From: Bacillota bacterium
GTDB lineage: Bacteria > Bacillota > Clostridia > Acetivibrionales > DTU013
Length of the DNA: 22,301 nucleotides
Assembly: GCA_023411645.1 (NCBI GenBank)
Contig: JAEYON010000113.1
Span: forward strand, 1-22,301
Reading direction: 5' to 3'
This document shows positions 7,327 to 15,430 of this stretch, one piece after another. Position 1 is the first letter of the stretch; the number at the start of each line of letters is the position of its first letter. A model generated the notes under the pieces. That model was given only the letters and a program-made list of their open reading frames with translations. It was not told the origin of the DNA and did not search any database. Made by a program: the position numbers and the translations under genes.

Positions 7327-8611
7327 GTGACATTTTTTGTATCTGCTCAAGAGAATTTTGAGCCATAAATAGTATCCGTTCTTTTTTTGACTTAAATTTT
7401 TTATCAGGTGATTTGATTAATCCGAAGTTGGCATTCATAGGCTGGAATTTTCCCGCAGCATTACCTGATACATATGCCGCAAGTGATCCTACAGCCGTAT
7501 CAGCAGGGAATAAAACCACATCCTGTCCTCTGCACAGTCTGGCGGCATTGATGCCGGCTACAAGTCCCGATGAGGCAGACTCCATATATCCTTCCACTCC
7601 TGTGATCTGACCGGCAAAAAATATATCCTGTCTGGAAATCATCCTATATGCCCCATCCAGTAATAATGGAGAGTTTATATAGGTGTTTCTGTGCATAACG
7701 CCATACCTGACAAATTCAGCATTTTCCAGCCCGGGTATCATCCCGAAGACTCTCTTTTGCTCCGGCCATCGCAAATGAGTCTGGAACCCTACTATGTTAT
7801 AAAGAGTGCCCTCTTTGTTATCCTGCCGCAGCTGAACAACTGCATAGGGCTCCCTCCCAGTGTGCGGATCAGTAAGTCCCACAGGTTTGAGCGGCCCGAA
7901 TCGCAATGTGTCTGTCCCGTTGTGAGCCATACTTTCTACAGGCATGCATCCGCTGAAAAGGACGGTCTTTTCAAATACCTTTGTAGGGACGGATTCTGCG
8001 TTTACAAGCTCATGGTGAAATGCTGCATATTGCCTTTCGTCCATCGGACAGTTGATATAATCGTCCGACCCTTTTCCGTAACGGGAAGCACGGAAAGCCT
8101 TCTTCATATCAATGGATTCATACGTGACGATAGGCGCCGCAGCATCATAAAAATATAGACTATCTTTTCCGGTAAGACTGGAAATACAATCCGATAAAGC
8201 CTCAGAGGTCAATGGACCAGTCGCGATAATTGTGATTCCGTCCTTCGGCAGGTCGGTGACCTCCTGTGTGATAATTGTTATATTAGGATGGCTTTGAAGC
8301 TCTCGTGTTATGGCTTCGGAAAAGCCTATCCTGTCAACTGCTAAAGCACCGCCAGCAGGAAGCCTGGTAGCATCTGCACAACGCATGATCAACGAATCCA
8401 TGCGCCTCATCTCTTCTTTCAGAAGGCCAACTGCATTTTCGATTTTATCGGAGCGCAACGAATTGCTGCAGACCAGCTCCGCAAAGGTCTGCAGGTTGTG
8501 TGCCGGTGAATATTTCAACGGCTTCATTTCATAAAGCCTTACCTTTATACCGCGTTTTGCAGCCTGCCAGGCTGCTTCACAGCCCGCAAGCCCCGCTCCG
8601 ATAATATTAAT
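7322..8611 (-). CDS. trmFO: TrmFO, folate/FAD-dependent tRNA m5U54 methyltransferase, start codon unclear
   Basis: TrmFO makes 5-methyluridine at position 54 of the tRNA T-loop using methylenetetrahydrofolate and FADH2. The frame shows the FAD dinucleotide motif GAGLAG followed by CEAAWQAAKRGIKVRLYEMKP, then AELVCSNSLRSD and FSGCMPVESMA. The Cys in each of the last two segments (about 48 and 222) matches the two catalytic cysteines of the family. The C-terminal half has GQITGVEGYMESASSGLVAGINAA. Length is about 429, near the usual 435. The first ATG (8527) lies after the FAD motif and cannot be the real start. No ATG, GTG or TTG occurs in frame before the motif back to a TGA at 8639-8641. I placed the start at an ATT at 8611; an ATA at 8632 or a missing base is also possible. 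It follows topA by 17 bases. Confidence 0.9.
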   Translation of the reverse strand: MNIIGAGLAGCEAAWQAAKRGIKVRLYEMKPLKYSPAHNLQTFAELVCSNSLRSDKIENAVGLLKEEMRRMDSLIMRCADATRLPAGGALAVDRIGFSEAITRELQSHPNITIITQEVTDLPKDGITIIATGPLTSEALSDCISSLTGKDSLYFYDAAAPIVTYESIDMKKAFRASRYGKGSDDYINCPMDERQYAAFHHELVNAESVPTKVFEKTVLFSGCMPVESMAHNGTDTLRFGPLKPVGLTDPHTGREPYAVVQLRQDNKEGTLYNIVGFQTHLRWPEQKRVFGMIPGLENAEFVRYGVMHRNTYINSPLLLDGAYRMISRQDIFFAGQITGVEGYMESASSGLVAGINAARLCRGQDVVLFPADTAVGSLAAYVSGNAAGKFQPMNANFGLIKSPDKKFKSKKERILFMAQNSLEQIQKMSL

Positions 8612-8628
8612 ATGCCCAAGATTCCCGT

Positions 8629-10716
8629 CTATTCCCTTTCACCCTCTTTAACAAAATTACAATTATCGTTACTGCATTTAAGTGTTACTTTTTTACCTGA
8701 ATATTTTTTAACCATAAAGTTACCGCAGTTTGGGCAATTCTCACCTGAAGGCATATCCCATGTCATAAAACCGCATGTTGGATTGTTTTCACATCCGAGA
8801 TATTTTCTGCCTTTTCTTGTTTTTTTGATCAGAACCTTACCGCCGCATTTGGGACAACTCACTCCGGCCTCTTCAAGAATCGGTCTTGCATTCCTGCATT
8901 CCGGAAATCCGGGGCATGCAAGGAATTTTCCGAAACGCCCGTTTTTGATGACCATAAAGCGTCCGCATTTTTCACATTTGATTTCTGTCACTTCGTCAGG
9001 AATCTCAATATGACCAATCTTTGATTCAGCTTCACTGAGCGTCGCGGCAAAAGGACTGTAGAAATCCTTCATTAAATCCTTCCAGCTTTTCGAGCCCTCC
9101 TCAACATCATCCAGCTTTTTCTCCATTTGAGCTGTGAACTGAACATCAACGATATCTTTAAAATTGTTCTTCATTAAATCGTTGACTATTCTGCCCAATT
9201 CAGTTGGAAGGAGAAATTTCTTTTCTTTTTCCGCATATCCGCGTGCAAGTATCGTCGTAATGATCGGAGCATAAGTACTTGGTCTGCCGATGCCCTTTTC
9301 TTCAAGCGCTTTGACCAGCGTTGCTTCTGTATAGCGAAGAGGCGGCTGGGTAAAATGCTGCTTATCCTCAAGCTTCTTCAAATCCAGTTGCTCCTCTTCC
9401 GTTAATGCAGGGATGGAAACTTCTTTATCATCAGACTCTTCATCTTTTCCCTCCGTATATACGGCAATAAAGCCCTGGAATTTCACCTTGGAACCGTTCG
9501 CCTTGAAAAGCAAATTCCCGGCCATTATATCGGCCGCTACCGTATCATACACGGCGGAAGCCATCTGGCTGGCAACAAATCTGGACCAGATCAGCTTGTA
9601 TAGCTTGAACTGGTCATTACTCAAAGAACTCTTCACACTATCCGGGTCCATATCAACATAGGTTGGTCTGATCGCTTCATGGGCATCCTGGGAAGCGGAT
9701 TTGTTCTTAAAATTGCGCAATTCCTCCGGCACATACTTTGCTCCGTATTTTTCTGTTATATAGTTTCTTGTATCCTGCTGCGTTTCGGCCGATATCCTTG
9801 TTGAATCCGTACGGATATAAGTTACAAGTCCCACTGCGCCGTGTCCCTTGACCTCAATGCCTTCATAGAGCTGCTGTGCTATGATCATGGTCTTCTTCGT
9901 CGGGAAGCCCAGTTTTCTTGCCGCCTCCTGCTGCAATGTGCTGGTAGTGAACGGTGGCGCAGGTGATTTTTTCTTCTCAGTCTTTTTCACTTTTTTAACT
10001 ACAAACTTCTTACCCTCAAGCTCCTTAAGAATGCCTTTAACCTGCGCTTCATTTGTAAGCTCGATCTTTTCCTCAGCTGTTCCGTAAAACCTTGCGTCAA
10101 AGGCAGGTCCTGATTTCTTTTTTAAAAGCTTTGCAATAATCGTCCAATACTCCTGAGGTTCAAACTGCTCAACTTCTTCTTCTCTATCGCAAATCAATCT
10201 TGCGGCAACTGACTGTACACGGCCTGCACTGAGCCCTTTTCTAATCTTTCGCCACAGAAGGGGGCTGATCTTGTAACCCACAATCCTGTCAAGGATTCTT
10301 CTGGCCTGCTGTGCGTTTACGAGGTCCATGTCTATGTTTCTAGGAGATTTGATAGCACTTTTTACCGCATTTTTCGTTATTTCATTAAACGTTATTCTGC
10401 ACTTTTCATTTTCGTTGATGTTTAGAAGAGTTGCAAGATGCCAGGAGATCGCTTCTCCCTCACGGTCAGGGTCAGTCGCAAGAAAGACTTTTTTCGCGCT
10501 CTTCGCTTCCTTTTTCAGCTTGCTGATGACATCGCCCTTACCCCTGATTGTTATATATTTTGGTTCGAAATCATTATCTATATCCACACCTATCTGACTT
10601 TTCGGCAGATCTCTTACATGACCGACTGATGCAACGATCTTGTACTCTCTGCCAAGGAACTTCCCTATGGTATTTGCCTTCGCTGGTGATTCAACAATTA
10701 CCAGATTGTTTGCCAT
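8629..10716 (-). CDS. topA: TopA, DNA topoisomerase I
   Basis: A type IA topoisomerase that relaxes negative supercoils. Counting from the ATG at 10716 it has 695 residues. Domains in order: Toprim (LVIVESPAKANTIGKFLG near the start; acidic metal site in ATDPDREGE, Asp about 82 and 84), the core with RILDRIVGYKISPLLW and GLSAGRVQSVAARLI, and the active-site Tyr in GLVTYIRTDSTRIS (about residue 300). Three C-terminal four-Cys zinc ribbons follow (CEKCGRFM..CPGFPEC, CPKCGGKV..CENNPTC, CPNCGNFM..CSNDNC). The frame is open to an ATG at 10734, but GGAGG stands five bases before the 10716 ATG, which gives the normal MANNLVIVESPAKA start. It has its own promoter region and is followed directly by trmFO. 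Confidence 0.97.
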   Translation of the reverse strand: MANNLVIVESPAKANTIGKFLGREYKIVASVGHVRDLPKSQIGVDIDNDFEPKYITIRGKGDVISKLKKEAKSAKKVFLATDPDREGEAISWHLATLLNINENEKCRITFNEITKNAVKSAIKSPRNIDMDLVNAQQARRILDRIVGYKISPLLWRKIRKGLSAGRVQSVAARLICDREEEVEQFEPQEYWTIIAKLLKKKSGPAFDARFYGTAEEKIELTNEAQVKGILKELEGKKFVVKKVKKTEKKKSPAPPFTTSTLQQEAARKLGFPTKKTMIIAQQLYEGIEVKGHGAVGLVTYIRTDSTRISAETQQDTRNYITEKYGAKYVPEELRNFKNKSASQDAHEAIRPTYVDMDPDSVKSSLSNDQFKLYKLIWSRFVASQMASAVYDTVAADIMAGNLLFKANGSKVKFQGFIAVYTEGKDEESDDKEVSIPALTEEEQLDLKKLEDKQHFTQPPLRYTEATLVKALEEKGIGRPSTYAPIITTILARGYAEKEKKFLLPTELGRIVNDLMKNNFKDIVDVQFTAQMEKKLDDVEEGSKSWKDLMKDFYSPFAATLSEAESKIGHIEIPDEVTEIKCEKCGRFMVIKNGRFGKFLACPGFPECRNARPILEEAGVSCPKCGGKVLIKKTRKGRKYLGCENNPTCGFMTWDMPSGENCPNCGNFMVKKYSGKKVTLKCSNDNCNFVKEGERE

Positions 10717-10756
10717 CCTGTCCTCCATCATCATGCATAGTTTAAATACAAATCAT

Positions 10757-10786
10757 ATATTACCACACTTTTAAATAAATCTGCAA
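10757..10786 (-). promoter_or_regulatory. Candidate topA promoter with extended -10
   Basis: On the minus strand a TAATAT -10 (10757-10762) is preceded by TGG, an extended -10. A weak -35, TTGCAG (10781-10786), lies 18 bases upstream. The start would be near 10750, about 35 bases before the topA ATG. Upstream DNA up to about 10840 is rich in A and T tracts. Confidence 0.45.
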
Positions 10787-10838
10787 AAAATTGATCACAT
10801 ATTTTGCAAAAAGATCAATGAAATACTTTTTGCAAAAG
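10787..10838. repeat. A/T-tract and TTTTGCAAAA repeats upstream of topA
   Basis: Two copies of the palindrome TTTTGCAAAA occur (10802-10811 and 10828-10837), and a third TGCAAAAAA tract lies at 10782-10790. ATTGATC (10790-10796) and GATCAAT (10813-10819) form an inverted repeat around the first palindrome. The spaced A-tracts suggest curved DNA just upstream of the topA promoter; a protein site is possible. Confidence 0.4.
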
Positions 10839-10897
10839 GTTGTAAATGTAATACAAGTGAAAAAGCAGGGAACACAATTCTTTTTTCATTGTATAAA

Positions 10898-11995
10898 TTA
10901 TTCCGATAGTTTAAAATATTTACCCGGCAACTGCTCAACAAATCCGCTCAATACCAGCATGGTCAGCACGGATGATGTCAGCTGCGCACTAATCCCGCAA
11001 TCCCGTGCAATTGCATCTATATGAGCTGGTCCGTTCAGAAGCCTTTGCGCTATAGATTTTTCATTGACGCCCAATTTCATATCAGGGATTCCCTTTTGAG
11101 CACAAAACTTAAAATCTTCATGAGGCTCTATTTTTAACTCCTCCAGGATATCTCCCGTGTTGGCAATGATTTTTGCGCCTTCTCTGATCAATCTGTTCGT
11201 CCCTGTGCTGTTGACCGAATTAATATTTCCCGGCACAGCGAAGACGTCCCGTCCCTGTTCCAGCGCAAAATCCGCCGTAATGAGAGAGCCGCTTTTTTCA
11301 TTAGCTTCAACAATCACAACACCTTGCGACATACCGCTTATTATTCGGTTTCTTGCGGGAAAATGATACGGCATCGGCTCTGTACCCGGAAGATATTCTG
11401 ATATCACCGAACCCGAACCGTAAATTCTGTTCATCAGTTCCCGGTTTTCAGGCGGATATATTATATCAACACCACAGCCGAGTACAGCAACGGTTTTCCC
11501 TCCGCCCTCCAATGCGCCCCAATGGGATTTGGCATCGACTCCCCGCGCCATACCGCTAACAACTGTCACTCCGTGTGCGGCTAACTCCCGGGAGAGCTTG
11601 CGGGCAATATCCAACCCATAGAAGGAAGCTTTTCTGGAACCAACCACCGCAACACACAATGCGTCAGCCTCCAGCTTGCCTCTGACGTACAAAACCACAG
11701 GCGGATCAGCAATATATTTGAGTGCCAGCGGATAGCCTGCATCCTGTATTGTAACAACATCAGCATTGCATTGGTATATCTTCTCAAGAAGCCTGTCAGT
11801 TTCATTTCTTGCCGTTTTATCAAGGAGAGCGGAAATCATCCCGGGCGTACAGAACATTGTGGCTCTCAATTCTCCTTCGCCCGCTTCCCACAGCAGGGCG
11901 GGATCAGCAAAATGCTTCAGCAGCCGGTTCTTTCTTCGAGGGGATATCTGAGTGAGTGAGCTTAGCCATATCCAATATTTTCGGTTACTGACCAT
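10898..11995 (-). CDS. dprA: DprA/Smf, DNA processing protein
   Basis: 365 residues. DprA binds single-stranded DNA and loads RecA during transformation. In non-competent bacteria its role is unclear. An N-terminal helix-hairpin-helix-like part (LSSLTQISPRRKNRLLKHFADPALLW) is followed by the Rossmann-like core. The core contains VAVVGSRKASFYG, TVVSGMARGVDAKSHWGAL, VAVLGCGVDIIYPPEN, FPARNRIISGMSQGVVIVEA, KSGSLITADFALEQGRDVFAVPG and GTNRLIREGAKI. A C-terminal winged-helix-like domain (SIAQRLLNGPAHIDAIARDCGISAQLTSSVLTMLVLSGFVEQLPGKYFKL) ends the protein. The ATG has GGAGG nine bases upstream; an overlapping four-codon frame starts just before it (separate note). It lies 53 bases after comM, probably cotranscribed. 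Confidence 0.96.
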   Translation of the reverse strand: MVSNRKYWIWLSSLTQISPRRKNRLLKHFADPALLWEAGEGELRATMFCTPGMISALLDKTARNETDRLLEKIYQCNADVVTIQDAGYPLALKYIADPPVVLYVRGKLEADALCVAVVGSRKASFYGLDIARKLSRELAAHGVTVVSGMARGVDAKSHWGALEGGGKTVAVLGCGVDIIYPPENRELMNRIYGSGSVISEYLPGTEPMPYHFPARNRIISGMSQGVVIVEANEKSGSLITADFALEQGRDVFAVPGNINSVNSTGTNRLIREGAKIIANTGDILEELKIEPHEDFKFCAQKGIPDMKLGVNEKSIAQRLLNGPAHIDAIARDCGISAQLTSSVLTMLVLSGFVEQLPGKYFKLSE

Positions 11996-11999
11996 TCAT
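11985..11999 (-). other. Four-codon mini-frame overlapping the dprA start
   Basis: An ATG at 11999 opens a frame of Met-Asn-Gly-Gln and a TAA. It overlaps the dprA ATG (11995) out of frame as ATGAATG. It is five bases from GGAGG, while the dprA ATG is nine bases from it. Ribosomes could start at either codon. Confidence 0.35.
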
Positions 12000-12048
12000 G
12001 TCTACCTCCATGATCATAGGTCTCAGACATAAGAATTCTCCGGAAGCA

Positions 12049-13584
12049 TCACAGGTTCCAAATTTTTCTGTCAAGGCTTCTGTACTGAATTGCTTCTGCC
12101 AGATGCCAGGGCCTTATGTCACAGCTCTGTTCCATATCAGCAATTGTTCTTGATACCTTTAGGATTCTTCCGTAAGCCCGTGCGCTTAGTCCCAGCTTCT
12201 CAAAGGCACTGCGCAGAATATCCCGGCACTTTTCATCCAATTTGCAGAATTTTTCAAGCATTCCCGGTCGGAGCTGTGAATTGGAATAGACTCTCATTCC
12301 CTTGTATCTATCGAGCTGTATACGTCTTGCTGCCTCCACACGTGCCCGTATCACTTCGGAGGTGTCGCCCGAAGTACCGCTGTCCAGTTCCTTGTATTTT
12401 ACAGAAGCTACTTCTATGTGCAGATCCAGACGATCCATCAGGGGACCTGACAGCTTGCCAAGATATTGCTGTATTTGTCTGGGCGTGCAGGTGCATTGAC
12501 CATCCGGATCAAGATATTTGCCGCATTTGCATGGGTTGGCTGCGCAGATTAGGGTCGTTCTGGCAGGATAGCTCAGAGAGGCATTGACTCTGGAAATTGT
12601 GATGACGCCATCTTCCAGCGGCTGCCTTAGCACTTCCAACGACTTCTTGCTGAATTCGGGCAGCTCATCCAAAAAAAGCACTCCGTAATGAGCAAGGCTT
12701 ATTTCGCCGGGTTTTGGCATGGAGCCGCCCCCCACAAGACCAGTATCCGAAATTGTATGATGCGGGCTTCTGAAAGGTCTAGTATTCACCAGCGACATAC
12801 CCTGTGGAAGTATACCTGCGATGCTATGGATCTTTGTCACTTCAAGCGCTTCTTCAAATGTCATGGACGGGAGAATAGAAGGAAGTCTTCTGGCCAGCAT
12901 TGTTTTCCCACAGCCCGGAGAACCGATCATCACACAGTTATGGCCACCTGAGGCAGCAACCTCCAACGCCCTCTTCACATTTTCCTGGCCTCTGACATCG
13001 GCAAAATCCGTATCATACTCCACTCGCTCCGCCTTCAAATAAGCCTCTGAATCCGCCAATGGCAGTAAATCAGATTCTCCATTTAGCACAGCAATTGTTT
13101 CTTTAAGATTTTTTACAGGAATTACTTTCAGATCTTTAACAACTGATGCTTCTATGGCATTTACCTGTGGTAAGAATAGATAACGGAATCCGTTTGTGCG
13201 GGCGCATACGGCTATTGGAAGAACTCCACGGACTGCTTTGATCTCACCGTCGAGGGACAGCTCGCCTATAAACATTGAGCGGTTGGCTATGGTATGGTTG
13301 ATGATCCCCATCGATGCCAGAATACCAAGCGCAATCGGCAGGTCAAAGGAAGAGCCTTCTTTCTTCAGGTTGGCCGGAGCCAGGTTCATTGTGATCCTTC
13401 GAATAGGAAATTCAATTCCGGTATTCTTAACAGCAGAACGGACTCTCTCCCTGGACTCTCGGATCGCCGTATCTCCAAGCCCCACTATATCAAAGGAAGG
13501 AATTCCGCTTCCGATATCTGTTTCTACTTCTACAACAAAGCCTTCGATGCCTAAAAGACCGCAGCCATTGATTTTCGAGTACAT
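12049..13584 (-). CDS. comM: ComM/YifB-family Mg-chelatase-like AAA+ ATPase
   Basis: 511 residues from the ATG at 13584. The N-terminal domain resembles the Lon-type S5 fold (VEVETDIGSGIPSFDIVGLGDTAIRESRERVRSA; FDLPIALGILASMGII). An AAA+ domain follows, with Walker A GSPGCGKT (about 221-228) and Walker B VLFLDELPEF. The C-terminal half has the Cys-rich insert CAANPCKCGKYLDPDGQCTC typical of YifB and a final helical domain (SARAYGRILKVSRTIADMEQ). ComM is a helicase that aids branch migration in natural transformation in proteobacteria; in Firmicutes the role is less settled. The upstream TTG at 13593 abuts the AAAGG ribosome site, so I prefer 13584. It forms a likely operon with dprA. Confidence 0.93.
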   Translation of the reverse strand: MYSKINGCGLLGIEGFVVEVETDIGSGIPSFDIVGLGDTAIRESRERVRSAVKNTGIEFPIRRITMNLAPANLKKEGSSFDLPIALGILASMGIINHTIANRSMFIGELSLDGEIKAVRGVLPIAVCARTNGFRYLFLPQVNAIEASVVKDLKVIPVKNLKETIAVLNGESDLLPLADSEAYLKAERVEYDTDFADVRGQENVKRALEVAASGGHNCVMIGSPGCGKTMLARRLPSILPSMTFEEALEVTKIHSIAGILPQGMSLVNTRPFRSPHHTISDTGLVGGGSMPKPGEISLAHYGVLFLDELPEFSKKSLEVLRQPLEDGVITISRVNASLSYPARTTLICAANPCKCGKYLDPDGQCTCTPRQIQQYLGKLSGPLMDRLDLHIEVASVKYKELDSGTSGDTSEVIRARVEAARRIQLDRYKGMRVYSNSQLRPGMLEKFCKLDEKCRDILRSAFEKLGLSARAYGRILKVSRTIADMEQSCDIRPWHLAEAIQYRSLDRKIWNL

Positions 13585-13675
13585 ACCCCACAACCTTTCA
13601 TTTACAGCAGCCTTATCTGAAAATAATGAGAGTTTTTAGCATATGCTGTTATGTCTCCCATATTATTCCATCACA

Positions 13676-13704
13676 ATATTACTATAAATGACTGGTTTTG
13701 TACA
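13676..13704 (-). promoter_or_regulatory. Weak candidate promoter for comM-dprA
   Basis: On the minus strand TGTACA (13699-13704) and TAATAT (13676-13681) are 17 bases apart, each matching four of six consensus bases. This fits a housekeeping promoter in the 149-bp gap after nrdR. A perfect 10-bp palindrome AGCATATGCT (13638-13647) lies downstream. Evidence is weak. Confidence 0.3.
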
Positions 13705-13733
13705 TACCCAAATTTTCTATCGGGTACTTCTCC

Positions 13734-14189
13734 TTATTTATCTTTTAGCAGTTTATGGAGCTCCTCCATGAATGTATTGATATCTCTAAATTGCCGGTAA
13801 ACTGAAGCAAATCTGACATAAGCTACTTCATCCAGTTCTTTTAAGTTAGTCATGACCATTTCACCGATTTCTTGAGTTGTGATCTCCCTTTTGAGGGTAT
13901 TAAGAATCTGGACCTCGATCTCATCCACAAGCTTTTCAAGCTGTTCAATGGAGACAGGCCGCTTTTCACAAGCCCTCAACAAGCCGTTCAAAAGCTTTTC
14001 GCGGTCAAAGGCCTGCCGGGTCTTGTCCTTTTTTATGACCATAAGAGGAACGCTCTCAACCTTCTCGTAGGTAGTAAATCGCTTCATGCACTGCAGACAT
14101 TCCCTGCGCCTTCTGATCGCGTTATGTTCTTCTGTTGGTCTTGAATCAATCACCTTATCCTCTACAAACCCGCAATAAGGACACTTCAT
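13734..14189 (-). CDS. nrdR: NrdR, ribonucleotide reductase repressor
   Basis: 151 residues, the standard length. NrdR senses ATP/dATP and represses ribonucleotide reductase genes. A four-Cys zinc ribbon is at the N-terminus (CPYC at 3-6, CLQC at 31-34, with VIDSRPTEEHNAIRRRRECLQC). An ATP-cone domain follows (VIKKDKTRQAFDREKLLNGLLRACEKRPVS through EVAYVRFASVYRQFRD). The ATG is preceded by AGGGGGG. A small hairpin (14205-14219) stands three bases before that ribosome site. Its place between sporulation genes and comM has no obvious functional link. Confidence 0.97.
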   Translation of the reverse strand: MKCPYCGFVEDKVIDSRPTEEHNAIRRRRECLQCMKRFTTYEKVESVPLMVIKKDKTRQAFDREKLLNGLLRACEKRPVSIEQLEKLVDEIEVQILNTLKREITTQEIGEMVMTNLKELDEVAYVRFASVYRQFRDINTFMEELHKLLKDK

Positions 14190-14204
14190 TTGTTACCCCC
14201 CTGC

Positions 14205-14228
14205 CGATAGAAGCTATCGAAATTTTTT
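14205..14228. other. Small hairpin before the nrdR ribosome site, terminator-like on the plus strand
   Basis: CGATAG (14205-14210) and CTATCG (14214-14219) form a 6-bp stem with a three-base loop. On the minus strand it sits three bases before the nrdR AGGGGGG site. On the plus strand it is followed by AAATTTTTT, so it looks like a weak intrinsic terminator for antisense transcripts. Confidence 0.35.
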
Positions 14229-14282
14229 CATAAGTATGACTCTAAATAGTATCGGCAAACTGGTAAAATTTTTTAGTACATT

Positions 14283-14543
14283 TCAATCGAAATATTTCCT
14301 GATAAATCGATCATCCAGATCGACAAGTATTATGTCTTCCCCTATTCTTACAATTTTATCCCATGGTATGATAAATTCACTTTCTTTACCCAGTATTCCA
14401 AAAAGCCTACCAACCCCGGCCAAAATGATCGCTTCTATTTTTCCCGCCTCAAGGTCTATTTCCACATCTGAAACAAACCCAAGCCTTCTGCCATCGGAAA
14501 TATTGATTACTTCTTTTTGTCTGAAATCGGAAGATCGGTTCAT
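14283..14543 (-). CDS. YlmC/YmxH-family PRC-barrel sporulation protein
   Basis: 86 residues with no signal peptide or membrane segment. The sequence (INISDGRRLGFVSDVEIDLEAGKIEAIILAG...EFIIPWDKIVRIGEDIILVD) is a single PRC-barrel, a small beta-barrel domain found in the YlmC/YmxH family. Members are encoded close to sigma-G or other sporulation genes in Bacilli and Clostridia and are tied to sporulation by context; a biochemical role is not established. The gene lies 107 bases after sigG and may have its own promoter. The start ATG has GGTGGGG upstream. Confidence 0.88.
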   Translation of the reverse strand: MNRSSDFRQKEVINISDGRRLGFVSDVEIDLEAGKIEAIILAGVGRLFGILGKESEFIIPWDKIVRIGEDIILVDLDDRFIRKYFD

Positions 14544-14609
14544 TCAACCCCACCAGCCACCTGAAACATACGGGAAAGCCCCTGCCCGCTAAATGCCTGA
14601 TACTAATAT

Positions 14610-14638
14610 ATGATATAAGATAGTATAATATCGCACAA
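14610..14638 (-). promoter_or_regulatory. Candidate promoter for the YlmC-like gene
   Basis: In the sigG-ylmC gap the minus strand shows TTGTGC (14633-14638), a 17-base spacer and TATCAT (14610-14615; five of six consensus bases). It could drive the YlmC-like gene and nrdR. A sigma-F/G type -10 could also be read nearby (CATATAT), so sigma specificity is open. Confidence 0.38.
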
Positions 14639-14650
14639 GAACGTACCTTA

Positions 14651-15424
14651 TCAAATGTATTTTTTCATATGGAGCAGTGCTGTTTTCTCCAATCGTGACA
14701 CCTGAGCCTGCGAAATACCGATTTCCTCCGCTACCTCCATCTGAGTCCTTCCTTCAAAAAAACGCAGATTCAAAATCAGCTTTTCTCTATCGTTAAGCTT
14801 TCGCATCGCTTCTTTAAGAGATATTCCCTCAAGCCAGTTTTCGTCTATATTTTTCTCATCCTTTACCTGGTCCATCACATAAATAGCGTCACCGCCGTCA
14901 TGATACACCGATTCAAAGAGCGATATAGGATCTTGAATGGCATCGAGCGCGAATACGACTTCCTCCTTCGGAAGCTGCAATTCATTTGCGATTTCTGATA
15001 TAGTAGGCTCCTTGGAGTTTTTTATAATCAATCTTTCCTTTGCTTGCAGCGCCTTATATGCAATATCCCTTAACGAACGGCTGACCCGAATGGAGTTATT
15101 ATCCCGGAGGTATCGGCGTATTTCTCCGATGATCATCGGCACTGCATACGTAGAAAACTTCACATTCTGTGACACATCAAAATTGTCGATCGCCTTAATC
15201 AAGCCGATGCAGCCAACCTGGAATAGATCGTCCACATACTCTCCTCTGTTGTTAAACCTCTGAATCACACTTAAAACAAGCCTCAAATTGCCGTTAATGA
15301 ACTCCTCGCGTGCGGAGGTATCTCCTTTATGCATTCTTTCGAATAAAACCTTCTTTTGCTCGTTGGACAAAACCGGCAGCTTGGAAGTGTTTACTCCGCA
15401 AATTTCTACTTTGTTGATTAGCAT
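14651..15424 (-). CDS. sigG: Sigma-G, late forespore RNA polymerase sigma factor
   Basis: 257 residues. Sigma-G directs late forespore genes. Near the N-terminus is NKVEICGVNTSKLPVLSNEQ, the conserved sigma-G leader known to be bound by the inhibitor CsfB/Gin in Bacillus. Region 2 follows (ARE-EFINGNLRLVLSVIQRF...YVDDLFQVGCIGLIKAIDNFDVSQNVKFSTYAVPMIIGEIRRYLRDN), then region 3, and region 4 with the helix-turn-helix EGRTQMEVAEEIGISQAQVSRLEKTAL. The start is ATG with a strong GGGAGG site six bases upstream, but that site is predicted to be buried in a leader hairpin. It lies 127 bases after sigE and can be read through from it. Confidence 0.97.
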   Translation of the reverse strand: MLINKVEICGVNTSKLPVLSNEQKKVLFERMHKGDTSAREEFINGNLRLVLSVIQRFNNRGEYVDDLFQVGCIGLIKAIDNFDVSQNVKFSTYAVPMIIGEIRRYLRDNNSIRVSRSLRDIAYKALQAKERLIIKNSKEPTISEIANELQLPKEEVVFALDAIQDPISLFESVYHDGGDAIYVMDQVKDEKNIDENWLEGISLKEAMRKLNDREKLILNLRFFEGRTQMEVAEEIGISQAQVSRLEKTALLHMKKYI

Positions 15425-15430
15425 TTAATA

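Noticed and set aside
8605..8645. Programmed frameshift fusing TopA to TrmFO
   Set aside because: The topA stop is followed by a frame one base back, but GAA AGG GAA is not a good slippery heptamer and TopA already ends normally after its third zinc ribbon.
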